DNA of 64,000 bases from Io17-Chloro-G2 sp965226915 (GCA_965226915.1 CBDDEJ010000008.1:124001-188000); one strand, 5' to 3'; positions 17,631 through 27,377 are shown, counted from the first letter of the stretch. Numbers and translations: made by a program. The notes: generated from the sequence alone by a model not told the origin.

Positions 17631-19994
17631 TCCCGTACGTTAACCTCCGCCGCATGGGCCGCCACCGGTCTAACGTTGGCGCTACAGAATTACACAGGTT
17701 TTCTAATCGTCTTTAAGTACCCACCACATCGTGTTTGGCTGAAAGGGTGACGACTCCCCGTACATCCCCGATCCCCCCGCGAAACAATGGAAGAACAACG
17801 GCTTGGACCGGCTACGCCCTGGAGATTCTGTGGTTGTCGGCCGTGTTTCTGGTTCCCCTGGCCTTCCTGAACCGCGATTATCTGATATCCGACTTGAACT
17901 GGCCTTTGTAGACCTTCCCAAAATCGCGTTGTTTCGCACCCTGGCCGCCCTGATCGCCGTATTCTGGCTTATCGAGTGGTCCCTGCCATCACTCAGGACC
18001 GAGCGGGGCGGCGAACTTGAATATCCAGGATTGGAGCGCCGGCGCGATCCAACATCTGAAGATTCTGCGAACCTGGGTCTTTGAACATCCTAGCCGGTGG
18101 GTAATTGCCGCCGCTGCCCTGTTCTTGCTCACCACCTTGCTCAGCACCGCCCTCTCCGTGTCCTTTAGTGTGAGCGTTTGGGGGCTGGTTCCCGGATTAG
18201 ACAGTTACCCGGCCTACACCGTTCTAGCCCATATTTTGCTGTTCGCAGCCGTCGCCACGCATCTGAAGACCCGAAATCAACTGGCCCGGCTTTTGGTTGC
18301 CGTAGTTTCAATGGCGGTATTGGTCTCCGGATACGCCGTGGCCCAGCATTTTGGAATCGACCCGTTCGAACTGTTGGATCTGGTGCAAACATCCCGGGCC
18401 ACTTCCACCCTGGGAAACGCCATAGTTGCCGGATCTGTGTTGGTGTTAACCATCCCACTGACGCTGGCAGCCGCTGTGATCACCTTGGACCAACCGGTGA
18501 TGACGAAACAGTTTTGGTCTAGATTCTTGGGTTGGAGCCCGCTGTTGGGCGTCCAACTCCTGGGCTTGATCTTCACCTTCAGCCGCGGGCCGTGGCTCAG
18601 CGCCATCGCCGGCCTGGTTGGACTGCTGGGGTTGATCCTGCTTTTTGCCGGCTGGCGCAACTGTTTCAAAGGTTTGCTGGTCCTCGGAACGGCCGCGGGA
18701 CTTTGCGTCCTGACGGTGTTCGCCACCCAGGGGATACAGATTGGAGAAAGACCGGCCTCCCCAAGTGGACCAGTCTCGCAGGAAACCTTGGCGCCAAGCA
18801 GGGGCATCACCGAAGCCACGACCGGCCGGGACGTAGCGCAACGGTTTACTTCTGTGGGACGTGAGGTGGCCCAAGGGGGATTATCGGGGCGCCTTCAAAT
18901 CTGGCAGGCATCCCAAATGCTGATTCTCCAACGCCCTTGGTTTGAATTCGAAGACCTAGGTCTCCCCTGGCTGCGCGCCATCACCGGATACGGCCCAGAC
19001 CTTTTCAAATATACCTATTTGATCGAGCGCCGGCCTCAACCGGCTACCGGCCGGCTGGTTTCCGAGAGGTACGCCCATAACTAATTTATGCACAAGGCGG
19101 TGGAACTCGGAGCATTCGGGTTGATCACGGCGCTGGGGTTGTTCCTTGTTCCATTGAGCGCCGGCGGATATCTGTTGATTCGCCGTGGGAAAAGCTATTC
19201 CACGATTCACCGGCTGGTTTTGGCGGGTCTCTTGGCCACACTGGCGGCCAGATTCCTGGAGCAGATGGCCGGGGTAGCATCGATATCTGACCTGGCCATC
19301 ACCTGGGTATTGCTTGGGGTTTTCGCGGCGTTGCCCGTCGTAATGGGTGAAGCTCCGGCCATTGACCCGCCTCACCATCCTTCCTCCACACGCCATGAAA
19401 GGCGACGCACGGAACGGGTAGACATGCTCACTAATCTAGGATGGATGTGGCGCGCCGCGTTGGCCGTGATTCTCATCCTCGGCGTTGGAACGCTTACCTA
19501 TATTAAAACCATCGAACCTCCTCTCGCCGCCGTAAAAGCCCGGGAAGGCATCGAACAAATACAGATCGGGGACCTGCCCAACGCCCAGGCGTCGCTGGAA
19601 CAAGCGGTTTCATTAGCCCCTGGAGTCGTGGTCTACTCTGGGCTGCTGGCGTCGGTCTACCATGCATATGGGGCCGATGCCTCGCTAGACCGGGAGGCAG
19701 AATGCGGCGTCACCAGCGACGAAAGAGCCTACCAGATTTGCCTGGCCAGAAAGGTTTTGCTACACCACCGCCGCGCCGCCGAGCAACGCCCAATGGATTG
19801 GAGGCCTCAGCTTGCCGTTGCCGAGTCCACCTTGGCCCTCGCATCCCTTGAACAATCCTCCCAGCTGGCCGAGGACGCGGTCACCCGCTTTCGGCGTGTT
19901 GCCCAGATGGACCCGCAAGCCTGGTGGCGGTGGGAAGCCCTGGCTGTGGCTTATAACCAGACCGGCCAACCACAGCAAGCACTCGAAGCCCTAG

Positions 19995-20165
19995 AAACTC
20001 GGACGGAAACCCCGATTCTCTCCAAGCTGCCGTTTCCTTAGAGACGATTATCGATGTAACAGTGGGTTCTTGAACCGTATTACAGATAGTATCATGCCAC
20101 ATAAGACTATAATACGTCTGTCTTGCGTAGCGCGAAACCCGGCCAATGGCTTTCCGGCCAGACCT
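19995..20165 (+). mobile_element. 171-bp CTAG-flanked element B, copy 1
   Basis: Bounded by CTAG at 19991-19994 and 20166-20169. A copy of exactly the same length lies inverted at 35864-36034 with about nine mismatches by eye. The ends are imperfect inverted repeats (aaacTcGGacGGAAAccCC against aggtctGGccGGAAAgCC). It has no gene, so it is a MITE-like non-autonomous element that probably moves with a CTAG-duplicating transposase. It directly abuts the IS701-type element, sharing the middle CTAG. Confidence 0.8.
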
Positions 20166-20169
20166 CTAG

Positions 20170-21621
20170 TACTACAACGACGGGTTTAAGGTGGCGGCTC
20201 CATCCTGCTTTCGCGGCGGGTGGAGCGGCGTCTCTCGTGGGAACGGCGAGCCCGTTCGTTGCGTAGCTGCGTATCCTCCAGCCACAACAGCAATTGATCG
20301 GGCCCGAACTGCTCCCGGGGCAGCATCATCCCGCACCACCCGGTACACCTTGGCCTCGTGATCCGGGGCATCTTTTTCCCCCCAATCCTGCTGCAGGCTC
20401 AGCAGGAACGCTCCACCCAGCAGGCACATGGCTATGTGGTGATGCCACCCTGCCCAGCTGCGGGTCTCGTATTCGTCCAGCCCCACGTCACCCTTCTCAG
20501 TCTCGAACTCCGTTTCAATGCGCCACCTGGACCCACCCACGTAGGCCAGAGTCTCCAAGGTTGTGCCCTCGGGAGCGTTGGACAGGTAGTAGCGGGGCTC
20601 GCTGCCGTCCAGGTTCCGGCGCCAGACGGCCCACAGTTCCTCGCCGGGCTTGCGCCTCCTGGTGGCCCGCACCCGCTGGGCACTGAACCGGTAGGTGCGC
20701 GGCCCCTGGCTTCCCTGGGCCACCGTTATCTCCCGCCAAGCCTCATCCGGCAGTTCATCACCGCGCTGCTCCATGGTCCGCCGCTGCCCAGGCCGCAGCT
20801 TGGGTTTGCGGGGGCGGCCGAACCCCGGATATTCCGGACTGGTCCAAGCCGGGTCCAAGGGCCAGACCGTAGTGCCGCCCGGAACGTCCAGCACGTAGCG
20901 CATCCCCAGGGCCGCCAGTCCCTCCCGGAAGGTCGGCGACATCCCGAAGGCGTCGTCTCCGGCAACCCACTCGGCCCTGAGGTAGCCCAACTCCAGGACC
21001 CGCTCCAGCATCTCCAGGGCCAACTCCGTCTTTGACCGGTAGTTCCGCCGGTCCTCCGGCACACCCGCCGCAGCACACCGGTCCTGGTCGGAGGTCCAAC
21101 TCTTGGGCAGATACAGCCGCTTGTCCACCAACGCCCGGCCCAGCGGGCTGACGTAGGCCAGGAACATCCCACCCTGGCAGTTGGCCACCTTGCCCAGCCT
21201 GCCGCAGTACTGCCGGGCCACTCCCGCCGATTTCCTGCCCTGCTTGGGGAAGTCGCTGCCATCGAACACCCACACCGCCTCCAGGTGTCCCAGCCTGGGG
21301 GCCAAGTATTCCTGCAACCGCCCTATGACTGTCTCATCGGACCACCGGGCCTCGGTGAGAAAGCGCTGCATCGCCCGGGCCGAGATGCCCACCGATTCCG
21401 AGAGATTCTCGGCGTTGCGCCGCTCCTGGTCCTGCACCAGCAGCGCCTGAAGGTAATTCCCGCTGTGATCCCGCCACTGCTTGCGGCCGAAGGAGGCCGC
21501 AAAGAAGGCGTGGAATTCCTGAAGGCTGTCGTAGACCCGCTCGAAGCTCGCCGCATCCATCACCCAAACCACCCAACATCATCTGTCCAGCCATCCTACC
21601 AGACAACTCGTCGTTGTAGTA
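20170..21621 (-). mobile_element. IS701-type insertion sequence (1452 bp), copy 1
   Basis: Terminal inverted repeats TACTACAACGACG at 20170-20182 and 21609-21621, flanked by CTAG on both sides (20166-20169 and 21622-21625), the 4-bp target duplication expected for IS701 relatives. It carries one transposase gene on the minus strand. Deleting element B, this IS and the two extra CTAGs joins GCCCTAG to AGACT and restores the TPR reading frame (QALEALETSFTLLGDSDE), which proves the insertion and its boundaries. Confidence 0.92.
20172..21560 (-). CDS. IS701-family DDE transposase with a frame-shifted C-terminal tail
   Basis: The transposase of the IS701-type element, 462 residues from ATG 21560 (an upstream in-frame codon at 21572 is possible). 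Likely DDE residues are the Asp in AVWVFDGSDFPKQ, the Asp in WVAGDDAFGMSP and the Glu in GSRWRIETEFETEKG. After QQDWGEK at about 20375 the annotated frame is not conserved with the copy at the right edge. The +1 frame (MPRITRP to WLEDTQ, stop at 20186) is conserved. The junction is a G6A5 homopolymer, so the functional tail may be made by slippage. Two compensating indels lie just after it. Confidence 0.88.
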   Translation of the reverse strand: MDAASFERVYDSLQEFHAFFAASFGRKQWRDHSGNYLQALLVQDQERRNAENLSESVGISARAMQRFLTEARWSDETVIGRLQEYLAPRLGHLEAVWVFDGSDFPKQGRKSAGVARQYCGRLGKVANCQGGMFLAYVSPLGRALVDKRLYLPKSWTSDQDRCAAAGVPEDRRNYRSKTELALEMLERVLELGYLRAEWVAGDDAFGMSPTFREGLAALGMRYVLDVPGGTTVWPLDPAWTSPEYPGFGRPRKPKLRPGQRRTMEQRGDELPDEAWREITVAQGSQGPRTYRFSAQRVRATRRRKPGEELWAVWRRNLDGSEPRYYLSNAPEGTTLETLAYVGGSRWRIETEFETEKGDVGLDEYETRSWAGWHHHIAMCLLGGAFLLSLQQDWGEKDAPDHEAKVYRVVRDDAAPGAVRARSIAVVAGGYAATQRTGSPFPRETPLHPPRKQDGAATLNPSL

Positions 21622-22173
21622 CTAGAGACTTCCTTTACTCTATTGGGCGACAGCGATGAAGCAGCCTATTCCCTATTGCTCCAGGGGGTGGCCTGGCGAA
21701 ATCTGGACCAGCCCTCGAACGCATTGGACGCTTTAGACTGGGCGATAATCCTGTTCCATAGCCTAAAGGATTCGCCACGGGACCCTTCCATCGGCTATCT
21801 CTTTACCGTTAACAAAGCTTTGGCCGACGCTTATTCCAACCGGGGCGCCGTGTTGATCGACGCGGATCAGAACCGAAAAGCCATAGCGGATCTAGACCAA
21901 GCCGTAGCCTTGAATCCAGACCTAGCCGCCGCATTTAATAATCGGGCCAACGCCTACGCCAACATGGACCTGTTCCAAATTGCACTGGGCGATTATCAAG
22001 AAGCTTTACGCTTGGACCCCCGGTTGGCGTTGGCCTATTACAACAGAGCTCTGGCTTATACTTACCTAGGCAAAGACCAAAGCGCCCGGCTGGACCTGGA
22101 AATGGCAATGGATTTGGGCATGGACACCACCGCCCTTGTTGAGCGAATCGAAAGGATAAAGAAAGACCGCTGA

Positions 22174-22577
22174 ACCAAGTCCCAGGGGTGTCTCTTGAAT
22201 CCGGTTTCGGGAAAACTGGGAACAATACTGGATACACTCCTGGGCGAACACCCCCTGATTCATGTGCCTGCCACCTGGAAACTACGGCTTGCTTAAAGGC
22301 GGAGGCTGACGAATAATATTGTAGCCGCCAGAGAACCCCGTGCGAGAAAGATTTACGGAAAGATCTACGAGTGGTAACACTGCGGTAACACTTCCCCAGT
22401 TAACATGTATCGTGTGCCACAGCATCTACGCTGTATGTTTGGAAGAGTGGCACATATTTGATTGGATGAAACCTCGGTGAATCGGAATAATCCAGTCGAG
22501 ATTAAGGACCGTCAAACACTTCTCCAAACGGCGACTACGGCGGGCGAATTATTCAAGGGAAGCCACATCCAAACGCC
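22174..22577. other. Non-coding stretch after the disrupted TPR gene
   Basis: Part of a ~670-bp gap. It holds a short direct repeat (GGTAACACT at about 22372 and 22383) and no recognisable gene or structured RNA. Confidence 0.4.
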
Positions 22578-22607
22578 TTGACATCGGAAAGCCGTTGATG
22601 CTAAAAA
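22578..22607 (+). promoter_or_regulatory. Possible promoter for the secreted TIG-repeat protein
   Basis: TTGACA at 22578-22583 and TAAAAA at 22602-22607 with an 18-bp spacer. The -35 is consensus, the -10 is weak. It would give a long (~230 nt) leader ahead of the gene at 22844; the leader contains G-rich runs but I could not match it to a known riboswitch. Confidence 0.35.
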
Positions 22608-22843
22608 GGTTAGGAATTTCCGGGAAAATTTATTAAAGAGGGTGGGGGGCTATGGGAATAGGTATATTTTTTATTGTTGGTCTAAATGCAGACCCCTTCC
22701 CCCGACAGGAGTTATATATGTAACCAAAGGCTGGGCCCGGGGGGTGGAAGAGTGGTTTGAAGCCGTCTGCCTAGGCAAGCCCCAAAGGTGAGAGAACTAG
22801 CAATAACCGTTCCTTCGAGTGACCAAATAAGGAGATTGAATAG

Positions 22844-25258
22844 ATGAAAACCAAGATCGGAATGTCTTTTGGGCTCGCCATGATGCTGGCCGTGGGCGTC
22901 TTCGCCACCCTGCTGGCTCTTGGCACGTTCACGCCTTCTGAGGTACAGGCCAAAGTAAGCCCTGTGTCAGACGTGAATTTCAGTGATGTCCAGGTATACC
23001 CGAATGTGGGTGGCCCGTCGGATGACGACCTTCCCACTGTAGATGTTTCACCCGACGAGCCTGGAGCTGTTTCCAGGCACACGATTATGTTCACAACTCC
23101 TAATGATCTGGTGGGCGGCGTGGACACCATCACAATTCAGTTCGAGGATGACGTCGGTGTGCCGAAGGTGTTGGATCCTTCGACCATCACCATTATCGCT
23201 AGCCACGGCACCACTCGGGCCGCCTCTGTGACTGGTACGATGGTAGCAAACCCCATCTCCGTTACCACGGAAAAGGTCGGTGTACCCGCCGACGAGACCG
23301 AAATCACCCTCTTGCTTCCCGACATGAGTACCGGAGAGGATGGTAGCCAGGGGATCTTGGGTGACGCTGGTGAAGGCTGGTCGTCTGTTACGGTAGTCAT
23401 AAACCAGACGGCTGGGCTGACCAATCCGACAGAGGGAACTAAAGATTACAAGGTAAAGGTAAAAACCACCAAAGACGACACATTTGTCTCCAGCGAGGCA
23501 TACAACATCCCGCGGGAACTGATACTCAGTAACGGCTCCGGTAACCGCGGGAGAACGATAACCGTCACGGGGAGAGGTTTCGAGAACGGCACCACCGCCA
23601 CCGTGTGGTTGGACCTTGTTGAAGACCGTATCCTGGACACCGAAACTGAGACCGTCTTGGGCAAAGCCATTGTGCAATCCGACGATACCTTCACCGTATC
23701 GTTCGTGGTTAACGTGCCTCCCTTCGTGAGAGGAATAAATAACCATATCCGAGCCAAGGATGGTCAACAAAACGTCGACGAAGGAGACGGAGGGGAAGTG
23801 GCAACCTTCTTCGTAGATGGCCTCCTTAAATTAACTCCGAAAGAGGTTGCAATCGGCGATACCGTAGTGGCCACCATTAAGGATTGGCCGGGGCCGGATG
23901 GCCAAGCCGTAGAGACGTTTGCTGTGGGTGGTGTGGACATTCCTGTCACCTTTACCATCGCAAACGGCCAAGCCGACTTCTTCTTCGAGGTACCAGACGG
24001 AGTCACACTGGGCGTACAAGAGGTCAAGTTAAAGACCTCCTACGAAACCGATACGGTGGATATCACCGTCTTGGGCGCGGGCTTAGACGTAGCTCCGGGC
24101 GTAGTCGTACCCAATCAGACTGTGACCCTCCAGGGGCGAGGCTTCACCGATGATGGGGTAGTCACCATCGCCAACGACGGCAAAGCAAGCAGTGTGCTCA
24201 CAATCGGTGGCGTTTTGATCAAGGAAGAAAACTTCGACGAGGGCGACATAGTCACCGTCGATAGCAGCGGCAACTGGGTCGCGTCGGTCGTAATACCGAT
24301 CAACAGTGTTACCGTTGAGCCGGGAACCTATGATCTGAAGGCCTTTGACAGCGAAGGACGGGAAGGCGTGACCACGATCACACTCAGAGGTCGCGAAATC
24401 CAAGTGACTCCGCCGGTCAGTCGCTCGGGCACCGACATAACCGTTACAGGATCAGGATACCCTGCGGTTAACAGCACCAGCCCGCAAGACATATCCGTAA
24501 CGGTCAGATACAGCGGGTCCGGGTTCAGTCCCAGGACCGTGACCGCGACCCCCGACTCCTCGGGTAATTTCTCGGCCGTCATCGGCGTGCCGTTGGGAGC
24601 CGGCATACCGTCGACCAACACCCTCACGATTACGTACACCTACACCGATCCTGTCGGCCGCGGACTCCCTGTGCCCGTTGTCGACACTCTGTCCCACCGC
24701 ATACCCGGCGCCGAAATCAGCATCGACCCGGTGATGGGCCCGGCCGGAACGGTAGTTACCGTAATGGGCTCCGGATTCAAGGGTACTCGCCAGTTGTCCA
24801 ATCTGGAGATTGGTAACGTTGACGTTCGAAACATTCCGGTGCCGGCCACCGACCGTGAAGGAAACTTCGAAACCACCTTCGTAGTGCCTCAGTTAGAAAC
24901 CGGCGCCCAAAGCGTCCAGGCTGAGGTAGGTGGAGATACGTCTGGGACTACCGCCAGCGCTAGCTTCACGGTGCTAAAGACCGGGGCAAGTGCGACCAGT
25001 GGCCCAGCCAGTGCAGCCCAAGACACCGGCGTAGCGTTAGCATCGATCATCGACAATAGCGATAACCTGGTGCGCGTGTTCCGGTTCAACAACGAGACTC
25101 AAGGGTGGTCCTTCTTCGACCCGCGGCCGGCATTCGCAGATGCCAACGATCTAACCACCGTAGCGGGCGGAGACATCCTGTGGATAAGGGTTAAACTAGC
25201 CCAAGACTTCAATGAACTGTCTCTGTTCTTAGGCTGGAACCTCATAGTAATGCCATAA
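22844..25258 (+). CDS. Large secreted protein with IPT/TIG-like repeats (possible S-layer or surface protein)
   Basis: An 804-residue exported protein with AAGGAG upstream of the ATG. An N-terminal signal peptide (KTKIGMSFGLAMMLAVG, cleavage near VQAK at residue ~37) is followed by several Ig-like units with the IPT/TIG signature: ITVTGRGFENG (~235), VTLQGRGFTDDG (~425), ITVTGSGYP (~530) and VVTVMGSGFKG (~635). The last ~70 residues (GWSFFDPRP to LSLFLGWNLIVMP) form a separate C-terminal domain. No membrane anchor is visible. Acidic, threonine- and valine-rich composition fits a cell-surface layer or adhesin; the exact role is unknown. Confidence 0.75.
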   Translation: MKTKIGMSFGLAMMLAVGVFATLLALGTFTPSEVQAKVSPVSDVNFSDVQVYPNVGGPSDDDLPTVDVSPDEPGAVSRHTIMFTTPNDLVGGVDTITIQFEDDVGVPKVLDPSTITIIASHGTTRAASVTGTMVANPISVTTEKVGVPADETEITLLLPDMSTGEDGSQGILGDAGEGWSSVTVVINQTAGLTNPTEGTKDYKVKVKTTKDDTFVSSEAYNIPRELILSNGSGNRGRTITVTGRGFENGTTATVWLDLVEDRILDTETETVLGKAIVQSDDTFTVSFVVNVPPFVRGINNHIRAKDGQQNVDEGDGGEVATFFVDGLLKLTPKEVAIGDTVVATIKDWPGPDGQAVETFAVGGVDIPVTFTIANGQADFFFEVPDGVTLGVQEVKLKTSYETDTVDITVLGAGLDVAPGVVVPNQTVTLQGRGFTDDGVVTIANDGKASSVLTIGGVLIKEENFDEGDIVTVDSSGNWVASVVIPINSVTVEPGTYDLKAFDSEGREGVTTITLRGREIQVTPPVSRSGTDITVTGSGYPAVNSTSPQDISVTVRYSGSGFSPRTVTATPDSSGNFSAVIGVPLGAGIPSTNTLTITYTYTDPVGRGLPVPVVDTLSHRIPGAEISIDPVMGPAGTVVTVMGSGFKGTRQLSNLEIGNVDVRNIPVPATDREGNFETTFVVPQLETGAQSVQAEVGGDTSGTTASASFTVLKTGASATSGPASAAQDTGVALASIIDNSDNLVRVFRFNNETQGWSFFDPRPAFADANDLTTVAGGDILWIRVKLAQDFNELSLFLGWNLIVMP

Positions 25259-25282
25259 ACTGGGACCAACCAATGACGTTAA

Positions 25283-25311
25283 CGTGGGGCCGCCTTAGTG
25301 GCGGCCCCACG
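25283..25311 (+). terminator. Hairpin after the TIG-repeat gene
   Basis: A 12-bp perfect stem (CGTGGGGCCGCC paired with its complement) and a 5-nt loop. No strong T-run follows, so it may be a weak terminator or an mRNA end-protecting hairpin. Confidence 0.6.
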
Positions 25312-25340
25312 ATTCTTACGACCCTACCAAGGAGGAACCT

Positions 25341-26030
25341 ATGACCAGAATAAGAATGTTGGCCTTGATGGCTGTGGCGGCCATGCTGCTGATATTCCCA
25401 GCTGTAGTATTGGGACAGCAGATTCCGCCACACCTTACGGCCATAACCGCCACCGTTGATGGCGCGCCTGCTCCCGACGGGACCGTCATCACCGCTTGGA
25501 TAGATGGTAATGAGGTCGGCTCCGGCGCAGTCGCCAGTGGAACAGCCGTACTCGTTATCTCGGGAGACGCCAGTTTCACCGGAAAGACCATCAGCTTTAA
25601 GGTCGGCAGCCTGGACGCCAAAGAAACCGACACCTGGGAACAGGGCGGCCACGTGAATCCAGTGCTCACCATATCCGCTAGTTCCTCAATGGAAGCAACC
25701 CCCGTGCCGCCAATGGCGATGCCCGTAGCCACCCCTGTAATGGTCGCGGGAGCGAAGGGTGACACCGGAGCAGCCGGCGCCAAAGGCGACAAGGGCGATG
25801 CCGGAGCGGCCGGAGCGGCCGGAGCCAAAGGCGATGCCGGATCGGCCGGAGCGGCCGGATCGGCAGGATCGGCCGGAGCGGCCGGCGACAAAGGTGATGC
25901 CGGAGCAGCCGGAGCAGCCGGAGCAGCCGGCAGTGGTGGTGGCAGTGGACTTGCCATAGTTGCATTGATCCTAGCCATCGTAGCCATCGTAGCCGCCGGA
26001 GGCTCTTTCGCCATGGGACGACGGGGCTAA
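25341..26030 (+). CDS. Membrane-anchored collagen-like surface protein
   Basis: A 229-residue protein with GGAGG upstream. The order is: signal peptide (to about 28, VVLGQQ), a ~95-residue beta-rich domain (ITATVDGAPAPDGTVITAWI to SGDASFTGKTISFKVG), a proline/methionine linker, ~20 Gly-X-Y collagen-like triplets (GDTGAAGAKGDKGDAGAAG and on, about 137-195), then SGGGSGLAIVALILAIVAIV and a short basic end MGRRG. The Gly-rich/TM/GRR tail looks like a C-terminal sorting or anchoring signal. A paralogue with the same layout lies 200 bp downstream. A fibrous surface or adhesion role is inferred. Confidence 0.75.
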   Translation: MTRIRMLALMAVAAMLLIFPAVVLGQQIPPHLTAITATVDGAPAPDGTVITAWIDGNEVGSGAVASGTAVLVISGDASFTGKTISFKVGSLDAKETDTWEQGGHVNPVLTISASSSMEATPVPPMAMPVATPVMVAGAKGDTGAAGAKGDKGDAGAAGAAGAKGDAGSAGAAGSAGSAGAAGDKGDAGAAGAAGAAGSGGGSGLAIVALILAIVAIVAAGGSFAMGRRG

Positions 26031-26067
26031 AAATCCGATCCCACGTCACATAGTTTGAGCATCCTTG

Positions 26068-26103
26068 AAAGAGACTCCCGAACCTAGGTTCGGGAGTCTC
26101 TTT
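26068..26103. terminator. Perfect 36-bp palindromic terminator
   Basis: A 16-bp perfect stem around a CTAG centre (stem starts AAAGAGACTCCCGAAC), ending in TTTATT on the plus strand. It separates the two collagen-like genes, so each is probably its own transcript. Confidence 0.85.
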
Positions 26104-26246
26104 ATTGACCGCCTCAAATCAAATTCGTCCCAACCCGTCATTTGTACTACTTGCAAAACCCCGCTATTTGAGTCAGCATGTGTCTTTGCATTTCCATTGC
26201 ATTTCCGTGTCCCATATAGTGTTGTGAGGAAACTTAGGAGGTTTCA

Positions 26247-27311
26247 ATGTTCAAAATAAGGATTCTGGCTTTGATGGTAATGGCGGCCATATTGCTGCTA
26301 TTCCCTGGTGTCGCCCTGGGGCAACAGGTCCCTCCCCATATTTCGGCCATAACCGCCACCGTAGACGGCGCGCCAGCCGCCGATGGCGCCGAAGTCACCG
26401 CGTGGATCGACGGGGAACAAGTTGCTTCGGCAATAGTTGAAAATGGTGTCGCGGTCATAGTGATTTCGGGTGACCCCGGTTTCACGGGCAAGACAATCAG
26501 CTTCAAAGTGGACGGATCCAACGCCAGCGAGACCGATACCTGGGAACAAGGCGGCCATACAGACGCCGAATTTTCCATCAACGCCAGTAGTTCCATGGCC
26601 GATGCGGCGGCAGTTGTATCCACCGCTTGGGCTGGGTTGAGCCAATACCTGGTGGACGGCGCCGGTATGACCTTGTATATATTCACTAGAGATACAGCTG
26701 CAGCAGCCGGCGCCTCCGCAGTCAGCGCCTGCACCAGCGACGGGTGCCTGCGATCCTGGCCTCCGTTGTTCACCGGCGGCGATCCGTTGGTGGCCGATCA
26801 GCCCCAATTCGGGTCCACCGCGGATGAAGAGATGTTGGGAACTTTGGTCCGGGCCGACGGCAAGGGGACTCAGGTAACCTATAACGGCTGGCCTCTATAT
26901 CATTACGTCAGAGACACCAAAGCCGGAGACGCCATCGGCCAGTACGGGCCTTGGTACGCCTTGGCTCCCCAAGGCACCATCCTGGTGGGCGGCACCAACG
27001 TTGCGCCAGACGCCGAAGATGTTAGACCCGGATTGCCCGGTGACGCGGGCGCCGCCGGTAGTAAGGGCGACCAGGGTGATACCGGAGCCACCGGCGCCGC
27101 GGGGTCCGACGGCGCGGCTGGAACCAGCGGAACCAACGGAACCGACGGAACCGACGGAACCGACGGAGCAAAAGGCGATCAGGGCGTCAAGGGTGACGCT
27201 GGCGCCGCTGGCAGCAGCGGCGGAAGTGGACTTGCCGTGGTTGCGTTAATCCTGGCCATCGTCGGGATCGCAGCAGCAGGCGGCGCCTTCATGATGGGAC
27301 GCCGGTCTTAG
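26247..27311 (+). CDS. Collagen-like surface protein with a COG4315 (lipoprotein_15) domain
   Basis: A 354-residue paralogue of the previous protein with AGGAGG upstream. It has the same signal peptide and beta-domain (VDGAPAADGAEVTAWIDG to GKTISFKVDG). Then comes a domain of about 110 residues containing LYIFTRDT and LYHYVRDTKAGDAIGQ, which are the paired Yx(F/W/Y)xxD motifs of COG4315 secreted repeats. Collagen-like triplets follow (GDAGAAGSKGDQGDTGATG), and the end is GSGLAVVALILAIVGIAAAG then MMGRRS. A redox or ligand-binding role for the COG4315 part is unproven. Confidence 0.75.
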   Translation: MFKIRILALMVMAAILLLFPGVALGQQVPPHISAITATVDGAPAADGAEVTAWIDGEQVASAIVENGVAVIVISGDPGFTGKTISFKVDGSNASETDTWEQGGHTDAEFSINASSSMADAAAVVSTAWAGLSQYLVDGAGMTLYIFTRDTAAAAGASAVSACTSDGCLRSWPPLFTGGDPLVADQPQFGSTADEEMLGTLVRADGKGTQVTYNGWPLYHYVRDTKAGDAIGQYGPWYALAPQGTILVGGTNVAPDAEDVRPGLPGDAGAAGSKGDQGDTGATGAAGSDGAAGTSGTNGTDGTDGTDGAKGDQGVKGDAGAAGSSGGSGLAVVALILAIVGIAAAGGAFMMGRRS

Positions 27312-27345
27312 AGGCAACCCCCGGTCCGGCATAATAGAAGATTCT

Positions 27346-27377
27346 GAAAGGCGTCCCAATGTTGTGGGACGCCTTTC
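27346..27377 (+). terminator. Rho-independent terminator after the second collagen-like gene
   Basis: A 13-bp stem (GAAAGGCGTCCCA with its complement) and a 6-nt loop, about 35 bp after the stop codon. Confidence 0.8.

Larger units (their letters stand above)
17747..22173 (+). pseudogene. O-antigen ligase-like/TPR membrane protein, disrupted by frameshifts, a stop and a double insertion
   Basis: A decayed gene starting at GTG 17747 (AAAGG upstream). The first frame gives LEILWLSAVFLVPLAFLNRD, which shifts near 17890 into VDLPKIALFRTLAALIAVFW and again near 17990 into RTWVFEHPSRWVIAAAALFL. The Wzy_C-type body has many membrane segments and ends at RYAHN-TAA (19082-19084), where the family expects AHN followed by a hydrophobic or acidic residue; the same frame continues as MHKAVELGAFGLI. 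TPR repeats follow until CTAG at 19991, where two elements interrupt the gene. TPR coding resumes after 21625 (DEAAYSLLLQGVAWRN) and ends at 22173. The intact protein was probably a surface-glycan polymerase or ligase with a C-terminal TPR domain. Confidence 0.88.

Noticed and set aside
20186..20371. Separate small gene inside the IS
   Set aside because: It is the +1-frame tail of the transposase, conserved in the second IS copy, not an independent gene.
22680..22843. Riboswitch-like leader before the TIG-repeat gene
   Set aside because: G-rich and hairpin-prone pieces are present, but no known riboswitch consensus could be aligned.
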